Virus record (IMG/VR): IMGVR_UViG_3300022200_003260
Location: 1 to 22,725 of that record
DNA length: 22,725 bases
Direction: 5' to 3' (one strand)
Source: a virus
The notes beneath the pieces were generated by a model. That model did not search any database, was not told the origin of the DNA, and worked only from the letters and a program-made list of their open reading frames with translations. Positions within the stretch are counted from its first letter, which is position 1, and the number at the start of each line of letters is the position of its first letter. The translations under genes and the position numbers were made by a program. Shown one piece after another: positions 4,598-12,570 of this stretch.

Positions 4598-7122
4598 CAA
4601 CTTTAATGGACAGGCAATTGGTTTTAGAGCAAACAGCTACCGACTACAGCTATAATAGACTGATGAAGGAAATCAATTCTCGTGTTCGTGCAGGACAAGC
4701 TGATGAGCTTGCTGAAGGTAAGGTGTTGTTGGTACATAGTATTGAGGCTGTTGCTTCTAAAATAGAAGAGTATTTTGATAAAAAGATATACGGTAAAATG
4801 GGGCAGGCTAGGGATTTAGTTGCTGTTGAGTTTTATGAGTCACCTAAAGACCTAGCTTTTATTATCTTAGCTACTATTGTTAGAAGTATTAGTAAAGATG
4901 TACAAGTACCAACAGTAACTTTAATTACACACATAGTTAGGGCTATTCATGAAAGTATCTTGGTTAGGCGGTTAGATAATAGCGGTACTAATTTTAGTGC
5001 CTTCGTAGAAAAGAGGTTTAAGAGACGGAGTGAAACCTTTCGAACACGTGAGAAACTTAAAATTATCAAACGTCAATCCCAGTTACAGGAAGAACACTTA
5101 TCTCAATGTACTGCATATCTAGGAGGTACTTTATTAGATTTAGTGATTAAAAGCGGTATCAATATCATACAAGCAAAGATTGTCGTAAAAGACCGTAAGA
5201 AGACACAGTACATCGTGTATACTGAAGAGTGTTTTAAGATGGTGTTACAATCTAGGGAAAGACTTTTAGCTGATTATAGGAAGTTCCCAATTCATCTAGT
5301 TAAACCTAAAGATTGGACAGGTTTCATTGGAAGTGGTGGGTATCAGACAGAAAAGCTATATGAAATGCCTATCATTAAGTGCCGTATGGGGTCTAAGAAG
5401 CTCTTAGAAGCGTTTTTTAAAGAGAAGCCTATGACAACCCTATATGAAACCTTAAACGCCCTTCAGGGGACTGCGTGGAGGGTAAACAGAAGAGTCTTTG
5501 ATGTGTTTGAATATGTGTTTCAAAATAATTTAGTAGACCCTGAGAGTGCGCCTAATAACCCTTACTTGGTTGGTAAGCTTCCTTACAATGGGCAACTAGA
5601 ACCTGAAGACTTTATTAACATCTATAACTATGGTGAGATAAACACAATAGGTAGCTACAAAGGTTTACCCAAAGACAAGAAGATGATGCGTAAGTATTTC
5701 AAGGACTTAGAAGCACAACGTGATATTACAATAAGCAATACAGGTAAGGCTATTATGACGAACCTAGTATTATTTAATGCAAAGGAGTATGTAGACGAAG
5801 ATGAGTTTTATTTTAGTTACCAGTATGACTTTAGGGGCAGAATCTATCCGATTCAACAGCATCTACAACCACAAGGAAAGGGAGAAGTCAAAGCTTTATT
5901 AGAGTTTCGTAATGGATGCAAGATAGAAAATGAAGAGCAGCTGATGTGGTTTATGATTCATGGTGCTAACTGTTATGGTTATGACAAAGAGCCTTATGAA
6001 GAAAGAGTCAGTAAAATCAAAGAGTTAGAAGAAGAAATTAAACTAATCGCTGAAGACCCTATCGCAAACCGTGGGTTTTGGAAAGATGCAGATGAACCCT
6101 ATTTGTACTTAGCTTGGTGTCTTGAGTATGCAGACTATTTAAAAGACCCTGTAAACTTTGTGTCGCATGTTCCAGTTGCTTTAGACGCAACCTGTAGTGG
6201 CATTCAGATATACTCAGGCTTACTACTTGATAAGGAGGGAGCAGAAGCAGTTAATGTTATTGGTGATACTAGGAATGATATTTATCAACGAGTTGCAGAT
6301 AAAGTAGAGTCTTTTTTACAAGCTGGGGATTACATAAAGTTTGTAAACTTTAAAACATCGGATGGTAATTCTCATGAGCAGTCTACAGTTGCACTTGCAA
6401 ATAGTCTTAAAGGTAATATCACAAGAAACTTAACCAAGCGTAACACAATGACACAGCCTTACTCAGTAACGAAGTTTGGGATGTATGAGCAACTTAAAGC
6501 GGAGCTGATAGAGCTTGAAAATAATGGTAAGAAGTTTTGGGTAGGTGATATGTGGATGGTAGCTAAGCTACTAACAGACTTAAATGACAGAGCTATTATA
6601 GAAACTGTTAAAGGTGCTAGGATAGGTCAGGATTATCTAAAGCAAGTTACAGCGGATGTTGTTAAACAAGGGAAGTGGGTGTTCTATACTTCACCTCTTA
6701 CAGAGTTTCCTGTCTTGCAGAAGCTACATAAGACCGAGATAGAGCGCGTTACAACGCCCATAGGCAAGCTTTCTATACGTAAGACTATGGATGCCCTTAA
6801 CCCACAGAAAATGGTCAGCGGAATCGCTCCAAATTATATTCATAGTTTAGATGCTGCTTTGCTGTCGATGACTGTTTTAAAACTGAAGGGAGATGGATGT
6901 AGTAATTTTCATTTAGTCCATGATAGCTATGGTGTTCCTGTGAATCAAGTTGTGGCATTAAACAGAAGAGTAAGAGAGACCTTCGTTGAGATGTTTGAGA
7001 CTAAGCCTTTACGTAGATTTGTAAGGCAAGTTAACCCTACTTTTGAAGGTGACCCTGAGAGCGTTATGCTCAATACTTTAGATTTGTCGCAAGTTGTTGA
7101 TAGTAAATATATTTTTAGCTAA
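4594..7122 (+). CDS. T7-type single-subunit RNA polymerase
   Basis: An 842-residue phage RNA polymerase (T7 gp1 is 883). The catalytic set is complete: DFRGR (412-416); motif A LDATCSG with catalytic D531; motif B K615 and Y623 in NLTKRNTMTQPYSVTKFG (T7 K631 and Y639); motif C HDS with H776 and D777 (T7 H811/D812). Y623 is the residue that discriminates ribose in T7. It transcribes the middle and late genes; the repeated element at 7122 and 17840 is the likely promoter. The ATG sits in an ATGA overlap with phoH, and GAAAGGA lies about 8 bp upstream. It ends ...SKYIFS, an aromatic C-terminal tail like the T7 foot. Confidence 0.97.
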   Translation: MTTLMDRQLVLEQTATDYSYNRLMKEINSRVRAGQADELAEGKVLLVHSIEAVASKIEEYFDKKIYGKMGQARDLVAVEFYESPKDLAFIILATIVRSISKDVQVPTVTLITHIVRAIHESILVRRLDNSGTNFSAFVEKRFKRRSETFRTREKLKIIKRQSQLQEEHLSQCTAYLGGTLLDLVIKSGINIIQAKIVVKDRKKTQYIVYTEECFKMVLQSRERLLADYRKFPIHLVKPKDWTGFIGSGGYQTEKLYEMPIIKCRMGSKKLLEAFFKEKPMTTLYETLNALQGTAWRVNRRVFDVFEYVFQNNLVDPESAPNNPYLVGKLPYNGQLEPEDFINIYNYGEINTIGSYKGLPKDKKMMRKYFKDLEAQRDITISNTGKAIMTNLVLFNAKEYVDEDEFYFSYQYDFRGRIYPIQQHLQPQGKGEVKALLEFRNGCKIENEEQLMWFMIHGANCYGYDKEPYEERVSKIKELEEEIKLIAEDPIANRGFWKDADEPYLYLAWCLEYADYLKDPVNFVSHVPVALDATCSGIQIYSGLLLDKEGAEAVNVIGDTRNDIYQRVADKVESFLQAGDYIKFVNFKTSDGNSHEQSTVALANSLKGNITRNLTKRNTMTQPYSVTKFGMYEQLKAELIELENNGKKFWVGDMWMVAKLLTDLNDRAIIETVKGARIGQDYLKQVTADVVKQGKWVFYTSPLTEFPVLQKLHKTEIERVTTPIGKLSIRKTMDALNPQKMVSGIAPNYIHSLDAALLSMTVLKLKGDGCSNFHLVHDSYGVPVNQVVALNRRVRETFVEMFETKPLRRFVRQVNPTFEGDPESVMLNTLDLSQVVDSKYIFS

Positions 7123-7147
7123 TTTCATTTGAATGGACATTATAGAT
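7122..7147 (+). promoter_or_regulatory. Candidate phage RNAP promoter, copy 1
   Basis: The 20-mer ATTTCATTTGAATGGACATT (7122-7141), followed by one variable base and TAGAT, recurs at 17840-17865 with 25 of 26 positions identical. Length, AT-rich 3' part and position at the head of transcription units fit a T7-type promoter (T7's is 23 bp). It begins at the RNAP stop codon and precedes the replication genes. No third full copy was found by eye. Confidence 0.78.
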
Positions 7148-7297
7148 TAATCCCAAAAAGAAAAAGTAGAAGTAGTACTTAAAGATTACTTAAAGAATAC
7201 TTGAGTAACAACTACTACTAATATACTTAAAATAAATACTTTAAAGTATTCTTAAAGAATACTTGAGTATCTTGTAAATCGTCTAAAGGAGACAATT
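7148..7297. other. AT-rich repeat region; candidate primary replication origin
   Basis: This non-coding stretch directly downstream of the candidate promoter is very AT-rich. It holds a 19-bp direct repeat CTTAAAGAATACTTGAGTA (7189-7207 and 7251-7269), a perfect 16-bp palindrome AATACTTTAAAGTATT (7235-7250), and an overlapping 9-bp-arm inverted repeat AGTATTCTT-A-AAGAATACT (7245-7263), plus further ACTTAAAG units. In T7 the primary origin is phage promoters followed by an AT-rich segment just after gene 1, the same arrangement. Origin function is inferred. The AAAGGAGA ribosome site of the SSB gene lies at its right end. Confidence 0.55.
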
Positions 7298-7927
7298 ATG
7301 GCAGTAAAACCATTTGCAGTAAAAGGTACTAATATTACTTCACCTAAAGGGAAGGCGTTGTGGTGTAAAGTCAAAGAACCTGATTATGCCTACAATGATA
7401 AAGGAGTGTATTCAACAAGACTTGTGTGTGACCCTAATGAACCAGCCGTTAAAGAGTTCATTAGTAGACTTGAAGAGTTACGTGATCTTGCTTTAGAAGA
7501 AACAAAAGAAACACTAGGTGTTAAGGGTGACAAATATGTAGCTCGTGACGTGTATACTGAAGAGGAAGACCAAGAGGGAAATGCTACTGGTAATATTATA
7601 TTCAAGTTTAAGATGAACAATGTAGCTGATAGAACAGCTCAAGGTAACTCAGATAAAATCTTTGTAGTAGATGCTAAGCGTAACCCACTTAATGACCCTC
7701 CGCTTGTTGGTAATGGTAGTGAGATTCGTTGTGTTGCTTATGCGAACCCTTATACAGCACCTAACACAAAAGAAGTAGGTATCTCGCTGATTTGGACTAA
7801 GATGCAGGTTATCAAGCTTGTTGAGTTTTCTAAGGGTGGGGACGCAGCTGAGTTTGATGAAGAAGATGGGTATGCTAATGAGACAGCTTCCGCTGCCTCT
7901 GAATTTGCTGAAGAAGACGACTTTTAA
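7298..7927 (+). CDS. Single-stranded DNA-binding protein, T7 gp2.5-like
   Basis: A 209-residue protein with an OB-fold-like N-terminal two thirds (MAVKPFAVKGTNITSPKGKA..., WCKVKEPDYAYNDKGVYSTR...) and an acidic C-terminal tail from about residue 182 (AAEFDEEDGYANE...) ending EEDDF. T7 gp2.5 (232 residues) has the same layout, and its terminal aromatic residue contacts polymerase and helicase. It coats single-stranded DNA at the replication fork. A strong AAAGGAGA ribosome site precedes it, and it is the first gene after the candidate promoter/origin. Its stop overlaps the next ATG by one base. Confidence 0.88.
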   Translation: MAVKPFAVKGTNITSPKGKALWCKVKEPDYAYNDKGVYSTRLVCDPNEPAVKEFISRLEELRDLALEETKETLGVKGDKYVARDVYTEEEDQEGNATGNIIFKFKMNNVADRTAQGNSDKIFVVDAKRNPLNDPPLVGNGSEIRCVAYANPYTAPNTKEVGISLIWTKMQVIKLVEFSKGGDAAEFDEEDGYANETASAASEFAEEDDF

Positions 7928-8331
7928 TGAGTGCGCAGGCATTTACAGTGCCTATAAGGTTAGAGCTTGGGGTAGTCAAAAAGAAAATGTACTACCTCAA
8001 CCTCAACAAGTATAGGAATTGGCAATTTCATGTTAATAATCAGCTAAAGAAAAGTTTTAAGATTGAGGTAATTAGTAGGCTTCGTCAGTTACACCCTGTA
8101 GAACCGCCCTGTAAACTTACATATACTATCTACTACCCAACAAAAAGGGAGTTTGATATTGACAACATCGGTTCTATCGTAGGCAAGTTCACTCATGATG
8201 CTTTAATTGAAGCTGGTATAATTGAAGATGACAACTACAAATGTGTGGCTCACATCAACTATGTTTTTGGCGGGATTGATAAAGATAACCCACGATGTGA
8301 GGTTGTAATTGAGGAAATAAAAAATGAGTAA
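7927..8331 (+). CDS. RusA-like Holliday junction resolvase
   Basis: A 134-residue protein of RusA length. The RusA core is visible: D77 and D79 in REFDIDNIGS, K87, D91 in KFTHDALIEAGIIEDD, then D101/D102 before NYKCVAHI. RusA dimers cut four-way DNA junctions in a metal-dependent manner, with the aspartates binding the metal. T7 itself uses the unrelated gp3 endonuclease I for this task; none was seen here, so RusA probably resolves concatemeric branches in its place. The ATG overlaps the SSB stop (TAATG). Confidence 0.9.
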   Translation: MSAQAFTVPIRLELGVVKKKMYYLNLNKYRNWQFHVNNQLKKSFKIEVISRLRQLHPVEPPCKLTYTIYYPTKREFDIDNIGSIVGKFTHDALIEAGIIEDDNYKCVAHINYVFGGIDKDNPRCEVVIEEIKNE

Positions 8332-8470
8332 CGATGGGAGTATTAAGATGTTAATTAGTGAAACTATGTATTATAACGACATGGATTATGCTGATGCACT
8401 TGAAGAGAGTATGAGAATATTAGAAGGCTTAGAGGCAAGCGATGACGAAACAGATGACGAATGGGAGTAA
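8324..8470 (+). CDS. Small highly acidic protein (48 aa)
   Basis: ATG at 8324 follows GAGGA at 8 bp; a second in-frame ATG at 8348 has GGGAG 7 bp upstream and could also be used. The product (MSNDGSIKMLISETMYYNDM...) ends in SDDETDDEWE; the C-terminal half is almost all acidic. It overlaps rusA at its start and the primase-helicase gene at its end. Function unknown; it could mimic DNA or bind a replication protein. Confidence 0.6.
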   Translation: MSNDGSIKMLISETMYYNDMDYADALEESMRILEGLEASDDETDDEWE

Positions 8471-10085
8471 TGACAGTGGAGAGTTTATTAAGCACACTAG
8501 CTGTGATAATTGTGGTTCTTCTGATGCTAACGCCCAGTATTCTAATGGGACTAGTTATTGTTTTGCTTGTGAAAGATGGGAAAAGACGGATGGTGATTCC
8601 AAAGCCTCCAGCTCAGACACCAAAGACAAGAGCTTGCTTAGATACGAATACCAAGCTTTAGCAAAGAGAAAGATACCTGATGCTATTGTTGCTCAGTATC
8701 GATATGGTATTGGTCATGATAAGAACGGTACACTATGTCAGATAGCTAACTACTTCAACAAAGAGAAAGAGCTTGTAGCACAAAAGCTAAGATACCCTGA
8801 TAAAACATTTAAGTTTATAGGGGATGCAAAAGAAGCTCTTATGTTTGGACAGCAACTATGGGGAAATACAGGAAAGAAGGTTGTAGTTACAGAAGGTGAG
8901 ATAGATGCCTTATCAGTAGCCACCGCTTTCGATGGTAAATACCCTGTTGTAAGTATTAAGAATGGAAGCACAAGTGCTAAGAAAGAAATATCAACTCACT
9001 TAGAATGGCTATCAGGATACGAAGAAATCTACCTTTGGTTTGATGGAGATGATGCTGGTAGAAAAGCAGTAGCAGAATGTGTGAACATCCTCCCTGCTGA
9101 CAAAGTGAGAATAATAAGACATGCTGACTACAAAGATGCAAACGAGGTTTTAGTCTACAAAGGAAAAGCAGGTATACTCAATGCATTCTACAATGCTGAG
9201 AAGTATAAGCCTGATGACATTGTAAGTCCTATTGACTTGATTGATACAATCGCAGAGCCTATTGAAATCGGCTTCCCTTACTACTCTACCAAGCTATCAA
9301 AGCTTATGTATGGTAGACGCTTTGGTGAGGTAGTTGTTGTAGGGGCAGGTGTGAGTATCGGTAAGACTGACTTTGTGATGAGTCAATTAGCACATGATAT
9401 TAAACAAGGCTGGAAAGTAGCATCGTTTATGTTAGAGCAATCTACAAAAGAAACACTACTACGAACAGCTGGTAAGATAGATGGATGCCACTATCATCTA
9501 CCAAATGTACAAACAGATTCTGAAAAGCTTAGAGCAACCGTAAGAGATATGGATGGCTCACTTTTTATGTTTGATAACTTTGGTAGTAACGATTGGGAAA
9601 CCATAAGTAGTAAAATGAGATACATGTATCATAACTATGGCTGTCGTATATTTTACATCGACAACCTAACAGCTTTAAATGCACATGCTCCCGATGAGAG
9701 ACGAAACCTCGATGGGCTTATGGCAGATGTTGCAGGTATCGCTAAAGAGTTAGATATATGGATAATGCTTGTATCACACTTAAACCCACCTAAAAAGGGA
9801 GCAAGTCACGAGGCAGGCGGTAGGACAGAGCAAGGACAGTTTACAGGTTCTAGAGCTATCATGCGATGGGCATCGGCTATGTTTGGTATTGAACGTAATA
9901 CTTTACACGACGACATCACTGAGCGTAACAAGGGCTTAATACGAGTACTTAAAGACAGGTATAGTGGCAGTGCTACAGGTAATACCGTTGGCTTTAGGTA
10001 TGATGCAGAAACTGGGATTGTTCACGAGCTTGATGAAGATTTTGAAATTGAGCAAACTGGAGACGATAATGGAAGCGATTTTTGA
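8442..10085 (+). CDS. DNA primase-helicase, T7 gp4-like
   Basis: A 547-residue bifunctional replisome enzyme. The N-terminal zinc finger has C21-X2-C24 and C40-X2-C43 (CDNCGSSD... CFAC), as in full-length T7 gp4A. The TOPRIM primase shows EGEID (151-155) and DGDDAGR (201-207). The RecA-like helicase has Walker A GAGVSIGKT (301-309), a Walker B-like IFYIDNL and a MLVSHLNPP motif. The acidic tail ends NGSDF, like gp4, whose terminal Phe docks on polymerase. AGAGG lies 6 bp before ATG 8442; ATG 8454 aligns with the T7 N terminus but has no ribosome site. The zinc finger shows that it makes primers at specific templates and then unwinds DNA 5'-3'. Confidence 0.95.
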   Translation: MTKQMTNGSNDSGEFIKHTSCDNCGSSDANAQYSNGTSYCFACERWEKTDGDSKASSSDTKDKSLLRYEYQALAKRKIPDAIVAQYRYGIGHDKNGTLCQIANYFNKEKELVAQKLRYPDKTFKFIGDAKEALMFGQQLWGNTGKKVVVTEGEIDALSVATAFDGKYPVVSIKNGSTSAKKEISTHLEWLSGYEEIYLWFDGDDAGRKAVAECVNILPADKVRIIRHADYKDANEVLVYKGKAGILNAFYNAEKYKPDDIVSPIDLIDTIAEPIEIGFPYYSTKLSKLMYGRRFGEVVVVGAGVSIGKTDFVMSQLAHDIKQGWKVASFMLEQSTKETLLRTAGKIDGCHYHLPNVQTDSEKLRATVRDMDGSLFMFDNFGSNDWETISSKMRYMYHNYGCRIFYIDNLTALNAHAPDERRNLDGLMADVAGIAKELDIWIMLVSHLNPPKKGASHEAGGRTEQGQFTGSRAIMRWASAMFGIERNTLHDDITERNKGLIRVLKDRYSGSATGNTVGFRYDAETGIVHELDEDFEIEQTGDDNGSDF

Positions 10086-11916
10086 TATTGAGACAAATGG
10101 CTTATATACAGAAGCAACAACCATTCATTGTATCTCAGTCAAAGTGGATGACGAGGCAACAAAGATATACACCAGCAGAGAGCTAGATATATCAGACGGC
10201 ACTATCGAAGAGGGGCTAGGGGTCTTATCCCAATGTGACACAATAATCGCTCACAACGGCATTAACTTCGATATACCAGTGATACAGAAGCTTTACCCTG
10301 ATTGGACATATAAAGACACAGTAGACACACTTATACTGAGTCGTTTGGTTTATCCAAATATTATGCTACAGGATGCTAATAGGAAGTCAGTACCATCAAA
10401 CCTTAAAGGCAGTCATTCGCTAAAGGCTTGGGGCTATCGACTAAGAAAACTTAAAGGTGAGTATGGTGAGCAAGATAACGCATGGGATACTCTTACAACA
10501 GCAATGGCTGAATACTGTAAGCAAGATACAGACGTTACTTATGCATTATACGAAAAGCTAAAACTAGCCGAGACACCTAAAGAGGCAATATGGTTAGAGC
10601 AAGAGTTTGCTAAGATTATGAGCAGACAAGAGAAGTATGGTGTTTACTTTGATGTTAAGAAAGCACAAGAGTTACATGTAAGCTTACTTGAAGAGGTTGA
10701 TGAAGCCGAAAAAAACTTGAAAAAAATTTTTACGCCTTTACAGACTTGGGTTTCTAAACCATACCCTAAAGTAGCAGTTAAGAAAGATGGTAAAAAGTCG
10801 ACAGTATTACTTAATCAAGAGATGCTAGGGTGTCATTGGCGTGATGGTGATTGGGGATACTACAGAGAGACTGAGTTTAATCCTAGTAGCAGGCAACACA
10901 TTGCTAGGTGGTTGAAAGAAGTTTACAACTGGAAGCCTACAGTATTTACTGATAAGGGTACACCAATTGTTAACGAGACGGTGCTAGATGCTCTTGACTT
11001 TCCTGAGGGTAAGGTACTAGCTCACTACTTCAACGTCACTAAATTAGTAGGACAGCTGGCAGAAGGTAAGAATGCTTGGCTGAAAGCAGTAGACAACAAC
11101 AACCGCATACACGGTAGAGTAAATACACTTGGAGCTGTATCAAGACGATGTACTCATAGCAATCCCAACATGGCACAAGTGCCGAGTAGCAGAGCCTACA
11201 AGGGACACGAGGCAAGGTCATTGTTTACAGTACCAAAAGGCAAGAAGCTTGTAGGTTGTGATGCAGATGCATTAGAGCTACGAACACTTAGTCACTATAT
11301 GGCTAGGTTTGATGGAGGTAAGTATGCGTTAGCAGTAGACGAAGGCGACAAAGACAAAGGCACAGATATTCATACATTGAATCAGAAGTCGGCAGGGTTG
11401 CCCACGAGAGATGATGCCAAGACTTTTATTTATGCTTTCCTATATGGAGCTGGTGATGGTAAGTTAGGTAAGATTGTTAATGGTACAGAGCGTGAGGGTA
11501 AGAAACTTAAAGAGGACTTCTTTAGAAAGATTCCAGCTATTAAGACATTAGTTGAGCAGGTCGCACAGACATATAAAGCTAACGGAATGCTTAGGGCTTT
11601 GGATGGTAACCCCTACCACATACGCTCAGCACATAGTGCGCTTAACACTTTACTACAAGGTGCAGGTGCATTGGTTATGAAGTACTATCCTGTCTTTTTA
11701 GATAGGAATTTAAAAAAGAAATACAAATGTGGAATACAATACGAATTCGTACTTCACGTGCATGACGAAGTACAAATAGAATGCGACAAAGACATTGCAA
11801 AAGACGTAGCCCAAATGGCTGAAGAGGCTTTTGACGATGTTACTAAGTATCTTAAATTTAGGATACCACTACGTGGCACAGCTGACATTGGGGATAGCTG
11901 GGCTGATACACACTAA
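10069..11916 (+). CDS. DNA polymerase, T7 gp5-like family A
   Basis: The start at 10069 (MEAIFDIETNG) is chosen because GGAGA lies 5 bp upstream and T7 gp5 begins similarly (MIVSDIE); an in-frame ATG at 9964 would run far into the helicase gene. The 615-residue product has 3'-5' exonuclease motifs (D6 and E8; HNGINFD; YCKQDTD) and polymerase motif A (GCDADALELR, D398), motif B (RDDAKTFIYAFLYGAG, K451/Y455) and motif C (HVHDEVQ, D566). It is shorter than T7 gp5 (704). The segment 220-269, where T7 carries its thioredoxin-binding loop, is about 50 residues against roughly 76, but keeps a basic stretch (VAVKKDGKK). Confidence 0.96.
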   Translation: MEAIFDIETNGLYTEATTIHCISVKVDDEATKIYTSRELDISDGTIEEGLGVLSQCDTIIAHNGINFDIPVIQKLYPDWTYKDTVDTLILSRLVYPNIMLQDANRKSVPSNLKGSHSLKAWGYRLRKLKGEYGEQDNAWDTLTTAMAEYCKQDTDVTYALYEKLKLAETPKEAIWLEQEFAKIMSRQEKYGVYFDVKKAQELHVSLLEEVDEAEKNLKKIFTPLQTWVSKPYPKVAVKKDGKKSTVLLNQEMLGCHWRDGDWGYYRETEFNPSSRQHIARWLKEVYNWKPTVFTDKGTPIVNETVLDALDFPEGKVLAHYFNVTKLVGQLAEGKNAWLKAVDNNNRIHGRVNTLGAVSRRCTHSNPNMAQVPSSRAYKGHEARSLFTVPKGKKLVGCDADALELRTLSHYMARFDGGKYALAVDEGDKDKGTDIHTLNQKSAGLPTRDDAKTFIYAFLYGAGDGKLGKIVNGTEREGKKLKEDFFRKIPAIKTLVEQVAQTYKANGMLRALDGNPYHIRSAHSALNTLLQGAGALVMKYYPVFLDRNLKKKYKCGIQYEFVLHVHDEVQIECDKDIAKDVAQMAEEAFDDVTKYLKFRIPLRGTADIGDSWADTH

Positions 11917-11927
11917 AGGGACACAAC

Positions 11928-12227
11928 ATGAAAATGACATTAAAAGATTATCAGAAACTAGAAGCAACAGGTATGCTTTGGGAGTTTTATCCTGAAGGTG
12001 TTCAGATTATACCTGACAAACCAACTACTTACGATGTACCTGAAGACCCTAACGTAGCTTCGGTAGTAGAGGCATATTTAAAGCGAGCAGCTGAAGGGAT
12101 GACAAAGTATGGTGTGACAACAGAGCGTACTGACATCGACTTAATTGGGTGGCTAAACAACCTACAGGAAGAGTTAATGGATGCTACTATTTACTTAGAG
12201 CGAGCTAAGAAGGATTTAGAGAAATGA
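11928..12227 (+). CDS. MazG-like helical phage protein
   Basis: A 99-residue protein with AAAGGGA upstream. The C-terminal half has the phage motif KYGVTTERTDIDLIGWLNNLQEELMDATIYLERAKK, with E81, E82 and D85 in an EExxD arrangement that resembles metal ligands of all-alpha NTP pyrophosphohydrolases. Members of this group are usually annotated as hypothetical or MazG-like. It overlaps a second MazG-like gene by ATGA, so the pair may act in the same pathway or complex. Confidence 0.65.
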   Translation: MKMTLKDYQKLEATGMLWEFYPEGVQIIPDKPTTYDVPEDPNVASVVEAYLKRAAEGMTKYGVTTERTDIDLIGWLNNLQEELMDATIYLERAKKDLEK

Positions 12228-12562
12228 TTAACGGCTCAATAGAAAACTTACAACTACCTGATAACATTACACGAGTTACCCAATGGCACTATGACCGCAA
12301 CCTAATTGATGGAGCTACTGATAAAGCACAGTTTACCAAACTACAGGAAGAGGTGCAGGAGTTAGCTACTTCAATATGGAATGAGACAAGTCCTATTGAT
12401 GACATCGGTGACATAATGGTAGTCCTAATTAATATCGCAGAACGTAATGGTTTATCTCTTAACGACTGCTTAGCCCATGCTTATAATGACATTAAAGACC
12501 GCAAAGGTAAAATGGTGGATGGTATCTTTGTGAAAGAATCAAAACAATTAGAGTTATTTTAG
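12224..12562 (+). CDS. MazG-like nucleotide pyrophosphohydrolase
   Basis: A 112-residue all-alpha NTP pyrophosphohydrolase. Metal-binding residues E42, E43 and E46 in KLQEEVQELA and D60 and D63 in DDIGDIMVVL form the EExxE...DxxD core, followed by GLSLNDCLAHAYNDIKDRKGKMVDG, highly typical of phage MazG. Such enzymes hydrolyse NTPs or dNTPs to monophosphates; in phages, pool cleansing or lowering of ppGpp has been proposed. It lies between DNA polymerase and ribonucleotide reductase, fitting dNTP control. Confidence 0.88.
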   Translation: MINGSIENLQLPDNITRVTQWHYDRNLIDGATDKAQFTKLQEEVQELATSIWNETSPIDDIGDIMVVLINIAERNGLSLNDCLAHAYNDIKDRKGKMVDGIFVKESKQLELF

Positions 12563-12570
12563 GACAGTAA

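Noticed and set aside
4583-4613. Partial resemblance to the phage promoter (ATTTGAATG, then AATGGACA) at the RNAP start
   Set aside because: Only fragments match, the order and spacing are broken, and the site is coding on both sides.
7649-7942. Reverse-strand ORF of 97 residues, and other reverse-strand ORFs over 60 residues
   Set aside because: All lie opposite strongly supported genes, have no ribosome sites or domains, and no other gene is on that strand.
10300-10321. TGATTGGACATATAAAGA inside the DNA polymerase gene, similar to part of the phage promoter
   Set aside because: Matches about half of the element, and the first part TTTCATTT is missing; likely chance in AT-rich coding DNA.
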